NCBI GenBank assembly: GCA_910584055.1
Contig: CAJTZS010000040.1
Coordinates: 1-38,120 of the forward strand
Length of the DNA stretch: 38,120 nt
From: an uncultured Muribaculaceae bacterium
Lineage (GTDB): Bacteria; Bacteroidota; Bacteroidia; Bacteroidales; Muribaculaceae
Reading direction: 5' to 3'
Each line of letters begins with the position of its first letter. Position 1 is the first letter of the stretch. The notes beneath the pieces are model-generated. The model made no database searches, had not been told where the DNA came from, and saw nothing but the letters and a program-made list of their open reading frames with translations. Below are positions 17,374-26,322 of this stretch, one piece after another. Position numbers and translations under genes: made by a program.

Positions 17374-18225
17374 ATGAAAAGCAGAATCATTCTCGGAGCA
17401 GCCGCGGTTTTTGCCCTTACCCTCGGCAGCTGCGTAACCAACAAGAAGTATAACCAAATGGCCGACCAATACCGTTCGGCCAACGAAGGGCTCATCGAAT
17501 GCACCGCCAACACCAAGAGCATGGAGGTGATGATAAAGGATCTGAAAGCCCAGAATGCAGACCTGAAAGAGGCTTACGGGGCAATAAAATCCTCTCTCGA
17601 CCAGGCAATGGCCAACAACCACCAGGGCAGTGTCAACATCGCCAAGCTCGTTGACGAGATCAACGCCTCCAACAAATACATCAAGCAGCTCGTAGAGGCA
17701 AAATCGAAATCCGATTCCCTCAACATGGTGCTAACCAACAACCTCACACGCTCGCTCAACACCGATGAGCTTAAGGACGTTGATGTCAAGGTGCTCAAGG
17801 GTGTGGTCTACATTTCCCTCGCTGACAACATGCTCTACAAGAGCGGCAGCTACGACATTTCCCCGGCCGCGATGGACATCCTCGGCAAGATTGCAAAAAT
17901 CATCAAGGATTACAAAGACTACGACGTATTGATTGAAGGGAACACCGACAACGTTCCAATCTCGCGCACCAACATACGCAACAACTGGGACCTCTCGGCC
18001 CTCCGCGCCTCCTCAGTGGTTCAGGCGCTGCAGAATGACTTCGGCATCGATCCGTCGCGCCTCACAGCAGGCGGACGCGGCGAATACAACCCCATCGCCA
18101 CCAACTCCACGGCCGCCGGCCGTCAGGAGAACCGCCGCACCGAGATCATCATCACCCCGAAGCTCGACCAGTTCCTCGACCTCATCGACAAAGCCCCCGA
18201 TACCGACAGCACCACCCAACGCTGA
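17374..18225 (+). CDS. OmpA-family lipoprotein
   Basis: Outer-membrane lipoprotein (LGSC, Cys20), 283 aa, with a predicted coiled-coil segment (about residues 25-125: MEVMIKDLKAQNADLKEAY and similar) followed by a C-terminal OmpA peptidoglycan-binding domain. Motifs are GNTDNVPISRTNIRNNWDLS, SALRASSVVQAL and GRQENRRTEIII, which carry the Asp and Arg residues that bind diaminopimelate in this family. There is no N-terminal beta-barrel, so its role is to tether the outer membrane to peptidoglycan. It is separated from the membrane-protein gene by 81 bases. A strong hairpin follows 30 bases after the stop. Confidence 0.95.
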   Translation: MKSRIILGAAAVFALTLGSCVTNKKYNQMADQYRSANEGLIECTANTKSMEVMIKDLKAQNADLKEAYGAIKSSLDQAMANNHQGSVNIAKLVDEINASNKYIKQLVEAKSKSDSLNMVLTNNLTRSLNTDELKDVDVKVLKGVVYISLADNMLYKSGSYDISPAAMDILGKIAKIIKDYKDYDVLIEGNTDNVPISRTNIRNNWDLSALRASSVVQALQNDFGIDPSRLTAGGRGEYNPIATNSTAAGRQENRRTEIIITPKLDQFLDLIDKAPDTDSTTQR

Positions 18226-18255
18226 TTTACCATATCACCATCGGTTTCTTACATA

Positions 18256-18298
18256 ATAATAGCAGGGATGTCTTTGAATTAGACATCCCTGCTGTTAT
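18256..18298. terminator. bidirectional terminator
   Basis: A perfect 13-bp inverted repeat (AGCAGGGATGTCT at 18261-18273, its complement at 18281-18293) with a seven-base loop. The stem can be extended by about five more pairs with one G-T. It sits between two convergent genes (OmpA on plus, susF on minus), as expected of a shared terminator. Confidence 0.85.
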
Positions 18299-18315
18299 GT
18301 TTGTCCTATATCTCG

Positions 18316-19674
18316 CTATTTTGCGGTCAACGTACATGTATAGGGCGCCGCCGACATATTCAACGTCACTTCATACGTACCGGCTGCAACATCAATATTG
18401 GCACCATCGAAAACAAGTTTATCCATTTCACCGCCAAGGTTCGCATCCCAACCTCCATTAAAGCGGAACTTAAAGTTGGTGGCATCGTTTGCTGTAATCG
18501 TGCCGGTCCATATCAACATATCGGAATTCGTGGTCATTTCAATATCATGATCCCAGTCTCCATTGAGACCTATAATACCAACCTTCTCGACTTTCAGCAT
18601 AGATAAAGACAGGTCGTTAAGGTTGGCTTTAACCCACCAGAGGCCGGCCGGAACGGTTGTAATATCCGCCCCACCTGGAGTCAAAACGCCATTGTCAAGA
18701 CCCCAGTTAACATCCCAGTTTTCTGTGGCGCAAAGCTTAAATTTACCTTCGGCATCACCCTCGGCACCAGTGCGTGTCACACCAAAATAAGTGGCATAGT
18801 CCACAGTATAGAGCTGCATACTTGCCACTTGGCTCCATCCATTACCTGTACCGGGAGTGTAAAGGAACTCATACGCATAGGTAAGAGTATAAGTCTTCTT
18901 CAGCATGTCTGCCACAAGACGATAACGTCCCGAAGCGTTGATTACACCTTCTGCACCCAACACAAGAGAGCCTCCCTCTGCCGGGCCATAACATTGAGCC
19001 GGAGCGGCATTTCCTTCCACGCTACCGGGAACAATCTGCCATTTGAAACCGGCCGCTGCCTGCGCTGACGTAACCTCGAAGATCGCTATGAAGTTATTGT
19101 CAACATATGCATGAAGCGGACTATGATCCATCTTCTGGCTCAACGTGCCGCCAAGGAAATAAGAATTCTCTATGTCAAGTTTCTCATCCACAGGCAGAAC
19201 ATTCACCTGCTGCTTGAGATAATAGAATCCCTCTCCGCCAAGACGCGACTGCTGCTTGTCGATATTGACATATGCCTCAATTCCCATCCATGGAGTCACA
19301 ACCTCGGGAGTGATTCCATAATATTCCACAATAATGTCCTCAAGAGCGTTGGCATCTACCTGCCCATCCTTGATGTCAAGCACCTGCGCTCCTGCCATGC
19401 TCTCATCCTTCGCCACAGCGAGTTTCAGGGTGAATTTTGCGTCCGCCGGATAATCCACAGCATCCGCAATAGTGGCGATAGAAATTTTCTTGTCTACGTT
19501 ATTTTCGAGGTCTATTGTTCCCTTGTATGCTTCAGATGCCTCGAGAGTGAGGCCGTCCGCAGATGCCACAGGTTCTTGCGGATTGATCTGAGCCATACCG
19601 AGGTCGCTCGTGTCATCGCAGGCCGTAAAGCCGAGAGCAAGAGCCGCCATCAGAAATATACTATATTTTTTCAT
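18316..19674 (-). CDS. susF: SusF-like starch-binding outer-membrane lipoprotein
   Basis: Lipoprotein (FTAC, Cys19, then DDTSDLG, an acidic post-Cys segment of the type linked to surface export), 452 aa. The middle and C-terminal parts contain repeated beta-sandwich modules typical of SusE/SusF. Examples are VGIIGLNGDWDHDI followed by MLIWTGTITANDATNFKFRF, and FKLCATENWDVNWG. The Trp residues are the type that stack on glucan in SusE/F. In Bacteroides this protein is anchored on the surface and binds alpha-glucan beside SusC and SusD. It is the last gene of susCDEF, 72 bases after susE, with a hairpin in between and a terminator downstream. Confidence 0.85.
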   Translation of the reverse strand: MKKYSIFLMAALALGFTACDDTSDLGMAQINPQEPVASADGLTLEASEAYKGTIDLENNVDKKISIATIADAVDYPADAKFTLKLAVAKDESMAGAQVLDIKDGQVDANALEDIIVEYYGITPEVVTPWMGIEAYVNIDKQQSRLGGEGFYYLKQQVNVLPVDEKLDIENSYFLGGTLSQKMDHSPLHAYVDNNFIAIFEVTSAQAAAGFKWQIVPGSVEGNAAPAQCYGPAEGGSLVLGAEGVINASGRYRLVADMLKKTYTLTYAYEFLYTPGTGNGWSQVASMQLYTVDYATYFGVTRTGAEGDAEGKFKLCATENWDVNWGLDNGVLTPGGADITTVPAGLWWVKANLNDLSLSMLKVEKVGIIGLNGDWDHDIEMTTNSDMLIWTGTITANDATNFKFRFNGGWDANLGGEMDKLVFDGANIDVAAGTYEVTLNMSAAPYTCTLTAK

Positions 19675-19695
19675 ATTTTCTTTAGTTTTTATATT

Positions 19696-19723
19696 CCGCG
19701 AAGCCGGTTTATAGGCTTCGCGG
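19696..19723 (-). repeat. hairpin between susE and susF
   Basis: A perfect 10-bp inverted repeat (CCGCGAAGCC at 19696-19705, complement at 19714-19723) with an eight-base loop. It lies 22 bases before the susF start. On the minus strand it is not followed by a T-run, so it is not a standard terminator. It may limit translation or protect the upstream transcript. Confidence 0.6.
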
Positions 19724-19746
19724 TTTTAATTGACATTTGCTATCGG

Positions 19747-21033
19747 TTATTCTCCGGCTTCAATATTGATTTTTTTGCCGTTAAGGTCAACTGTGATCTT
19801 CATCTTTCCTCCTGCCCAGGACTCATTTTTCCAATTGGCTTTCACGGAAGAATCAATATCGCCAATGAAGGGTCCGGATGCCAACGAGAAAGCACCGTTG
19901 CCACCTGCCGGTCCGACATAATTTGCCTCCCAGTCACCTAATTTTTCATAGACGGCAAATTCCACTGCACCTGCTGGCACATCAAAAGTTCCCACATAAA
20001 TATTTGAACCTCCCGGATTCTCTTCAAGTGGACAATTGTCATCGCTTACATTCCAACCCTGGAATGAACCGACCACGTATATTGCCTTTGGCTTGGCTTT
20101 CTGCATCGTTATGGTCATTTCTTTGAGATTGACTGTAATCTCCAGATTGCCACCGGTCCATGAGGCATCCTGCCATGAACCTTTACCGAGTTTGTCACCC
20201 TTCTTCTTGCCCATAAATACAGAACCCTCATAAAGTCCATCCGCATTGAAGGAAATATCCTTGGGAGAATCAGCATCCTGTGAACCCACGGCGTTGCTTT
20301 CCCAGTCACCCAATGCACTATAGAAGCGGAACTGGAACTCACCTGCAGGGATGAATACATTACCGAAATAAATCTTTGTACCTATGCCCGTTTCCTCAAG
20401 ATAAACCTTATCGGCGTTGATATCCCAGCCTGTAGGCTGACCAATGAGATAAAGCTTGCCGGGTTCGCTTACAGGGATATATGAGGACACGTTTATATTC
20501 ACGGCATTCGACCATATCACACTCTGAGGGGCATTGGCCACCGCAGCTTTAACACGCACAACCACAGGCACCGTCTCGTGGTTGTAATTGTCCAAATCAA
20601 AGCCATACAGCGTATTCACGCCGGCACAGAACACTTCTCCGGGGATTGTTATCGATGCGGAAGAAGACACAGTCTCAAGCATAAATGCCAAAGGCTTCTC
20701 ATCTTCACCCAATATGGAATTATCTTCAGATGCATCACCTGTTTTTTCAGCCGCATCCCATTTCTCAAAATCCGCCTCATTCTTGGCTATCTGCACCGAA
20801 TAATCGGGGGTGCAACCAACGCCATAGTTCGGTTGAGACACAGTGAATGTGATATCGTTCAAAGGTTTGTATGCCTCGTCATCACGGAATATATAGGTTT
20901 GGTCTGCCATTGCCGGAGTGTTCAAGACAAACTCCGTAGGCACTTCAAGACGTGGCTGTGTGTCGTCCTTACATCCTGTCATCCCCATGCCGAGAGCCAT
21001 GAAGAGCAATGTTAATAATGATATCTTTTTCAT
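19747..21033 (-). CDS. susE: SusE-like outer-membrane lipoprotein
   Basis: Lipoprotein with the signal MGMTGC (Cys21) followed by KDDT, a close match to the Bacteroidetes surface-export signal, 428 aa. The N-terminal domain (about residues 30-160, beginning PRLEVPTEFVLNTP) is the SusE immunoglobulin-like domain. Two carbohydrate-binding modules follow, YLIGQPTGWDINADKVYL and YVVGSFQGWNVSDDNCPL, each with conserved Gly-Trp and ending in GGNLEITVNLKEMTI- or GKMKITVDLNGKKI-type strands. In Sus systems it sits on the surface and binds alpha-glucan. It is 18 bases after susD. Confidence 0.9.
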   Translation of the reverse strand: MKKISLLTLLFMALGMGMTGCKDDTQPRLEVPTEFVLNTPAMADQTYIFRDDEAYKPLNDITFTVSQPNYGVGCTPDYSVQIAKNEADFEKWDAAEKTGDASEDNSILGEDEKPLAFMLETVSSSASITIPGEVFCAGVNTLYGFDLDNYNHETVPVVVRVKAAVANAPQSVIWSNAVNINVSSYIPVSEPGKLYLIGQPTGWDINADKVYLEETGIGTKIYFGNVFIPAGEFQFRFYSALGDWESNAVGSQDADSPKDISFNADGLYEGSVFMGKKKGDKLGKGSWQDASWTGGNLEITVNLKEMTITMQKAKPKAIYVVGSFQGWNVSDDNCPLEENPGGSNIYVGTFDVPAGAVEFAVYEKLGDWEANYVGPAGGNGAFSLASGPFIGDIDSSVKANWKNESWAGGKMKITVDLNGKKINIEAGE

Positions 21034-21051
21034 TTTGTAATCATTGTTTAA

Positions 21052-22836
21052 TTATTTTACATAGCCCGGATTCTGCACATATGTTCCGGCAGCATATGAC
21101 GCAACGATTGCGCTCGGAATCGGATATACGTTCATATATGTGGCGATTGCAGTTCCATTGGCGGCACCGTTCTTCCAGTTCCAGTTGTAGGCATTACCCG
21201 CAAACTGACCGAAACGGATCAAGTCCGTGCGTCGGAGGTTTTCCCAATAAAGTTCCCTTGCACGTTCGTTAAGGACAGCCTGACTTGTCATCTCTGCCTG
21301 ACCCAGACCGGAAAGCCCGGCGCGTTCGCGCACCCAGTTAAGATACTTAAGACCGTCTGTAGAGCTTCCGGCTCCGTGGAGCGAAGATTCAGCCGCCATC
21401 AGGTATACATCGGCCAGACGGATGAGAGGAAGGTCTGTATCACAGAAATTGAAATTGGCGTCAACCAACATCGAGGCATCGGGAGCAATTCGGTTAAGCC
21501 CGTTCTCCGGATCCTGGAAACGATAATAGGTATTATCGGCGGCTGCCTTGACGTTCGTAAACTTGATCGGAAGATAACCGTCTGTAAATTTGGATATCGT
21601 ATTGTTTGTGATTGTATAGCCGGCATTTTCAGTCAGCCACAGATAAGTGCGGCCATCTTTTTCAAGATCAAACAGCTCTGAGAATTGCTGACGAGCGTGC
21701 ATACATGCCCATGCAGACTGAAAACCATACCAAGTCTTATTGCAGAAACCTTTGTCAAGGGCGACATTACCGAAATCTCCGATCACACCCATTATCAGGA
21801 AGTCTGTACCACCGTATGATTGCGTGTTCATGTTGTCATACGGAAGTCCCATGAGTATCTCATTATTTCCAGCAGTCGCATTACCCGGCATGAAATTATG
21901 GTTGGTTGCTCCGAAAAGCGCGAGATAATCCTTGGCAAGACCATGGTTGGCATTGACATTATGGTCGCGGATAATCTGCTCGCACATGTCCCAGCATTTT
22001 TTCCATCCGGCATCAGAAGCACCGTCTGTGAACACTTTCTCGTTAAGATAGAACCTTGCGAGGAGACCGCGAACGGCATCCTTGCCGATACGTCCGTATT
22101 TCGGAGTATGGTTGGCAGGCCAGTTTGCAAGCACATCCTCAAGATCGGCAACAACCTTATTATAGAGGGCGGCACGGCTCTCAGCCTGCGGCGGTACGGT
22201 GCCATAAGGAATTGTGTTGCCTTGGTCATCGACATCCCATGCAACGGCTGCGCGACCGAAGAAGTCTATCACCTGAAAGTATGTATATGCACGCAGTGCA
22301 CGAGCCTCGCGGCAGAACTGAGCGATGGTTTCGGTCATCGGGTTGCCGTCAGGGTCAGTCAATTGAGAAGGGTCTATACCCCATTCTCCAAGATTGCGCA
22401 TGTTGCGCAAGAAATCATTGCAGACAGCAATGTGAGTGTAGAAACGGCTATATGCCAAGTTCAGCACAGGATTGTCCGAACTCCATGTCGCTTTCACGAG
22501 ATCTTCGACTCCGGCATCGGAAAAATAAATCCAAGCTGCCTCATCGGTCGGAAACTCGTTGAGCATGAATATTGTCCTGGAATAACAAGACATACCGGCA
22601 TCCGGACTTGTAATGTCAGACTCTCCTGCACCCTTCTGGCCGGAGATTGTCATTCCGGCATAGCAGTTGGCCATAAGTCCTGCAATATATTCCTGGGGAT
22701 TCTTTGAAAATTCACCTGAAGTTAAAACCGAGGGGTCTTTCGGCTGCTGATCGAGATCCCCCACACAGGATGTGAAAGAGCCTACTGCAGCAATCACCAG
22801 TGAACTTGCAATAAATTTATTTATAATGGATTTCAT
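21052..22836 (-). CDS. susD: SusD-like starch-type glycan-binding lipoprotein
   Basis: RagB/SusD family, 594 aa; lipoprotein signal FTSC (Cys24) followed by VGDLDQQP. It forms the lid over the paired SusC barrel. Several blocks track the B. thetaiotaomicron starch-binding SusD as I know it: RTIFMLNEFPTDEAAW, SYGGTDFLIMG, FTDGYLPIKF, DTDLPLIRLADVYLMAAE, NERARELYWENLRRTDLIRF and WNWKNGAANGTAIATYMNVY. This supports alpha-glucan as the ligand, more than a generic SusD assignment would. It is 21 bases downstream of susC and 18 bases upstream of susE. Confidence 0.95.
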   Translation of the reverse strand: MKSIINKFIASSLVIAAVGSFTSCVGDLDQQPKDPSVLTSGEFSKNPQEYIAGLMANCYAGMTISGQKGAGESDITSPDAGMSCYSRTIFMLNEFPTDEAAWIYFSDAGVEDLVKATWSSDNPVLNLAYSRFYTHIAVCNDFLRNMRNLGEWGIDPSQLTDPDGNPMTETIAQFCREARALRAYTYFQVIDFFGRAAVAWDVDDQGNTIPYGTVPPQAESRAALYNKVVADLEDVLANWPANHTPKYGRIGKDAVRGLLARFYLNEKVFTDGASDAGWKKCWDMCEQIIRDHNVNANHGLAKDYLALFGATNHNFMPGNATAGNNEILMGLPYDNMNTQSYGGTDFLIMGVIGDFGNVALDKGFCNKTWYGFQSAWACMHARQQFSELFDLEKDGRTYLWLTENAGYTITNNTISKFTDGYLPIKFTNVKAAADNTYYRFQDPENGLNRIAPDASMLVDANFNFCDTDLPLIRLADVYLMAAESSLHGAGSSTDGLKYLNWVRERAGLSGLGQAEMTSQAVLNERARELYWENLRRTDLIRFGQFAGNAYNWNWKNGAANGTAIATYMNVYPIPSAIVASYAAGTYVQNPGYVK

Positions 22837-22857
22837 AAATATTTCTCTTTTATTGAT

Positions 22858-25800
22858 TTAGAATGTTGCAATAAGACCTACGGTGTAGCTTACCGGACGC
22901 GGGTAAGTCGAGTTGTCGATACCACCGTTGATTTCAGGATCTATTCCTTTGTATTTAGTGATTACAAACGGATTCTGAACGGCACCGTATAGACGGAGAC
23001 GCAGGTTATTGTTGAACAGACCCGGCCATGTATAGCCAAGAGTGATATTGTCGCAACGCACGAAACCGGCATTCCTCAGATAATAATCCGACAGATACTG
23101 CTGGCTGTTGAAATATACATCGTTGTCAACCATGTTCATCAAGCGGCCGTTGAGCGAAACGTTATCGAAGAATGAACGCTTTGCCAACACGTTGTTGTAA
23201 ACATAATTTCCTACGTTTGCGCGCAGTGCGAATGAAAGGTCGAACCCTTTATATGAGAATGAGTTGTTCCAGGTCATCGTAACCTTGGGATCAGGACTGT
23301 GTTTGATCACCCTGTCTTCGTCATTGATCACGCCGTCACCGTTCTGGTCTACGTAAGCACCTTCGATAGGTTTGCCGTTCTGGTCATAAATCTGCTCCCA
23401 GAGCCAGAAAGAGCTTGCAGGATAACCCACTGCATGCACCTGCGCTTTCATACCGGTTGAACCCATGCCGCCAAGCTGCACTAATTCACCCTGCACAAGT
23501 TTGGTAATCTTGTTCTTGTTCCAAGCCACATTAAAGCTGGTATTCCAAGTAAAGTCTTCAGTATCGATCACCCGGGCACCGATTGTTGCTTCAAGACCGA
23601 TGTTGCGGAGCGAACCGATATTCTGGATAACCTGGTTAGTGGTCATTGCGCCCGGAGGGAATGTAACGCTCGAGAGGAGGTCTTTGGATTCACGGAGATA
23701 CCAGTCCAAAGCCACTGTCAGACGGTTGTTCCACCAACCCATATCAAGACCGACGTTCCACGTGGTTGTAGTTTCCCACTTGAGGTTCTTGTTGTAGGCT
23801 GCGGGATAATACGTGCTCATATACTGGCCATAGGAACCGGTATACATATTGGGATAATATGAACCGCCATAGAAAGTGGAAGCTGTATAGGTCGGCATGT
23901 AGTCGAAGTAACCGCCAACAGCCTGCTGACCGGTCTGACCCCAGCCGAGACGGAGCTTGAATTCATTCATAGTCTCTGCCACCTTCTGCATGAACGGCAT
24001 GTTGTTGAGTTTCCAGCCGAGAGCTACAGAGGGGAACAATGCCCACCTGTTGTCTTTGGAGAAACGTGATGTACCGTCGTCACGAAGAGTGAATGTCAGA
24101 AGATATGTATCCTTGAAGCTATAATTCAAACGGCCGAAGAATGATACAAGAACAAGATTACCGCTGTTCCAATCATTATTGGGATTCGTGTTGAATTCAG
24201 AATAGTTGTAAGGAAGGCCGATATTGGCTTCTGTTGCGGGGTCTATGTAAAGACCGCCTGCAGCATTCGGAAGCTGGAAACCGGCAGTGGTATAGTTTTC
24301 TTTCTTCCATCCGTGTCCGTCGAAACGCTGATAAGAATAACCGGCCATTACATCGAGATTAGACTGGATCGCTTCGAATTCTTTCTTATAGTTAAGATAG
24401 AAATCAAGGAGGGTGTTACGACGCAACTCATAGCTTTCAGTTCTGTAGCCCGCACCGTTCTTGTCATATGAGTTCCATGCTGTCGGAGTGTTCTGACCAA
24501 GGAGAATGGTGTTGGTAGCTTTGCTCACGTCATAACCGAGGTTCAGGTTAAGATGTAGCTCCGGAAGGAAATGGAGAGCGTAGTCGATCTGAAGATTACC
24601 GTTACTCCTGAAGATATCGGCAGTGTTGTCTTTATCTGTAGCCTGTGCAAGAGGGTTGATCGTACCCTGGTCGTTCCAGTTCAATCCTGAGAGGTTCGAG
24701 CTGAAGCCATTGTAATAATAGGGGAATAAAGCCCCTTCCTGAGTCTGATAGGCATCATACATGTATACCGGACGAGTCGGGTCTGCATCGATAGCGTTAC
24801 CTGTGCAACCCTCGTCAGTGAACCGGTTGCGGATATAATACCCCTTGACATTTGCATACACCTTGAGTTTGCCGTCGAAGAATTCAGGTGTCAGGTTGAA
24901 GCCTGCTGTCACACGCTGCATCTGCGAATCCTTGAGGATACCGTTGTTCATCGTGTAAGAAGCGGCTACGCGATAAGGAAGGAAACCTGCCTTACCTCCG
25001 ACAGAGAGATTATAGTCGTGCGACACTGATGTGCGGAGCACCTCTTTCTGCCAGTCAGTATCGGTATTATCTGCGGCTGTGCCGTTCATGTAGAGCTGAC
25101 CTACCGGTTCAGAACCTTCACCGAAATGTTTCGTAACTATGTCACGGAATTCCGGACCGGAGAGGACATCCCAAGTCTTGCGGGCATGGTTCACCGTCAC
25201 GTTTGCCGAGAAGTTTACTTGCGGGCGACCGCTTTTACCTTTCTTAGTGGTGATGATGATGACACCGTTAGATGCACGAGAACCATAGATAGCAGTAGCC
25301 GAAGCATCCTTAAGGATAGTCATTGACTCGATGTTGTCGGGTGCTATCATGGCAAGCGGGTTGGCCATACCGTTCACCCCATCGTTGCTCAAAGGCACGC
25401 CGTCAAGCACGATAAGAGGGTCGTTGGAAGCGTTAAGTGACGCGCCACCACGGATACGGATCGTTGCGCCGCCTTCAGGACTACCACCATTGGATGTGAC
25501 AACCACACCCGGACTTGCACCTGTCAAAAGGTCTTGTGCCGAAGTAGAAATGTTAGCGTCAATCTCATTAGGATTGATCACCGCTACCGAGCCGGTGGCG
25601 TCGGATTTCTTCACCGAGCCGTAGCCGATCACCACAGTCTCCTGCAGCATCTGGGCGTTGGCCTTCATCACGATGTTGAGATGTTTCTGACCGTTCACCT
25701 GCACTTCCATCGGGTCGTAGCCTACGTAGCTCACAACCAGAGTGGCATTCGCGGGGACGTTGATGGTGAAGTTACCGTCAATGTCGGCCGACACGCCGTT

Positions 25801-25968
25801 GGAAGTGCCTTTTTCCATAATGGTGGCACCGATCAGGTCTTCGCCTTGCTCATCGGCCACATGTCCGGTGACAGTGATCTTCTGAGCCAGCGAGGGAAGC
25901 GCGAGCGTCAACAGCATTGCCATTGTCACCCAAAACTTCCTGTTTAGCTGAAAACAGTTGTTCTTCAT
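22858..25968 (-). CDS. susC: SusC-like TonB-dependent transporter
   Basis: Outer-membrane TonB-dependent receptor of the SusC/RagA family, 1036 aa. The signal peptide ends about LALPSLAQ. A carboxypeptidase-D-like regulatory domain follows (about residues 30-118), starting ITVTGHVADEQGEDLIGATI. The plug (about 120-235) contains VVIGYGSVKKSDATGS, DPLIVLDGVPLSNDG and ATAIYGSRASNGVIIITTKKG. The barrel fills the rest and ends in a short terminal strand (SYTVGLIATF). No STN domain is present, so this transporter does not signal to a FecR anti-sigma. Paired with the starch-like SusD, it probably imports malto-oligosaccharides. A long structured leader precedes it. Confidence 0.96.
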   Translation of the reverse strand: MKNNCFQLNRKFWVTMAMLLTLALPSLAQKITVTGHVADEQGEDLIGATIMEKGTSNGVSADIDGNFTINVPANATLVVSYVGYDPMEVQVNGQKHLNIVMKANAQMLQETVVIGYGSVKKSDATGSVAVINPNEIDANISTSAQDLLTGASPGVVVTSNGGSPEGGATIRIRGGASLNASNDPLIVLDGVPLSNDGVNGMANPLAMIAPDNIESMTILKDASATAIYGSRASNGVIIITTKKGKSGRPQVNFSANVTVNHARKTWDVLSGPEFRDIVTKHFGEGSEPVGQLYMNGTAADNTDTDWQKEVLRTSVSHDYNLSVGGKAGFLPYRVAASYTMNNGILKDSQMQRVTAGFNLTPEFFDGKLKVYANVKGYYIRNRFTDEGCTGNAIDADPTRPVYMYDAYQTQEGALFPYYYNGFSSNLSGLNWNDQGTINPLAQATDKDNTADIFRSNGNLQIDYALHFLPELHLNLNLGYDVSKATNTILLGQNTPTAWNSYDKNGAGYRTESYELRRNTLLDFYLNYKKEFEAIQSNLDVMAGYSYQRFDGHGWKKENYTTAGFQLPNAAGGLYIDPATEANIGLPYNYSEFNTNPNNDWNSGNLVLVSFFGRLNYSFKDTYLLTFTLRDDGTSRFSKDNRWALFPSVALGWKLNNMPFMQKVAETMNEFKLRLGWGQTGQQAVGGYFDYMPTYTASTFYGGSYYPNMYTGSYGQYMSTYYPAAYNKNLKWETTTTWNVGLDMGWWNNRLTVALDWYLRESKDLLSSVTFPPGAMTTNQVIQNIGSLRNIGLEATIGARVIDTEDFTWNTSFNVAWNKNKITKLVQGELVQLGGMGSTGMKAQVHAVGYPASSFWLWEQIYDQNGKPIEGAYVDQNGDGVINDEDRVIKHSPDPKVTMTWNNSFSYKGFDLSFALRANVGNYVYNNVLAKRSFFDNVSLNGRLMNMVDNDVYFNSQQYLSDYYLRNAGFVRCDNITLGYTWPGLFNNNLRLRLYGAVQNPFVITKYKGIDPEINGGIDNSTYPRPVSYTVGLIATF

Positions 25969-25999
25969 GTAAGAATGAATTTAGTTTTACATTGGGTTA

Positions 26000-26122
26000 T
26001 TAAATTATTTCAACTTTTGGTATCGTTAAGCTCTTGGCGCATTTTGCGCATAGCCCGGATAAGAGATTTTTATATGTCGGCATGCCGACATATAAAAAGA
26101 TGCATATGCATCTTGACTTCAT
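26000..26122 (-). CDS. possible 40-codon leader ORF before susC
   Basis: ATG at 26120-26122 and TAA at 26000-26002 give a 40-aa reading frame, ending 31 bases before the susC ATG. The peptide starts MKSRCICIFLYVG and includes GLCAKCAKSL, with four Cys in all. It spans the 32-base palindrome, and this frame is the only one I noted open across it. It may be a regulatory leader peptide or only a by-product of the structured RNA. Nothing shows that it is translated. Confidence 0.3.
   Translation of the reverse strand: MKSRCICIFLYVGMPTYKNLLSGLCAKCAKSLTIPKVEII
26067..26098. repeat. perfect 32-base palindrome
   Basis: Each half is 16 bases and the centre is CA|TG (26082/26083). The arms read TGCCGACATATAAAAA outward to the right. 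There are no mismatches. An 18-base palindrome (26097-26114, centre ATGCATATGCAT) adjoins it. There is no adjacent T-run beyond the arms, so it is not a normal terminator. It could be a hairpin in the susC leader or a dimeric protein site. Confidence 0.85.
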
Positions 26123-26322
26123 TCCGGGTAATCCTTTGTACTAATCTTGGTTAACGAGTCTCATGGCGATAATCCTGCTTAGGACACTACAAGGTCCGAA
26201 CCGGGCACTCCTGCCCTAATTTTACAAAGCAAAGGCAAAAATACGTATTTTATGCTTTTATTTATATTCCAAAATAAATTTTAACAATAAGATTCGTTTG
26301 ATTTAACTATTTTTAACATAAT

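Larger units (their letters stand above)
26000..26243 (-). promoter_or_regulatory. structured 5' leader and candidate promoter of susCDEF
   Basis: The 354-base gap 25969-26322 holds no other gene. On the minus strand TATTTTTG (26236-26243) is a consensus -7 box, which puts the transcript start near 26229 and gives a leader of about 260 bases. The leader contains several hairpins in order: 26203-26216 (GGGCA/TGCCC), 26173-26184 (TCCT/AGGA), 26097-26114, 26067-26098 and 26037-26049 (GCGCA/TGCGC). An outer pair CCCGGA (26054-26059) and TCCGGG (26123-26128) encloses the two large palindromes. A second tiny ORF of seven codons starts at 26163. The combination suggests a cis-acting RNA. I cannot match it to a named Rfam family from memory. 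Confidence 0.55.

Noticed and set aside
19111..19941. 276-residue plus-strand ORF across the susF-susE junction
   Set aside because: It is antisense to two clear lipoprotein genes, spans their gap and hairpin, and has no recognisable domain.
21820..22707. 295-residue plus-strand ORF within susD
   Set aside because: It is a shadow of the well-supported SusD reading frame.
26067..26098. Palindrome as the terminator of the ABC permease operon
   Set aside because: It lies more than 220 bases past the permease stop, inside the predicted susC leader, and has no following T-run outside its own arms.
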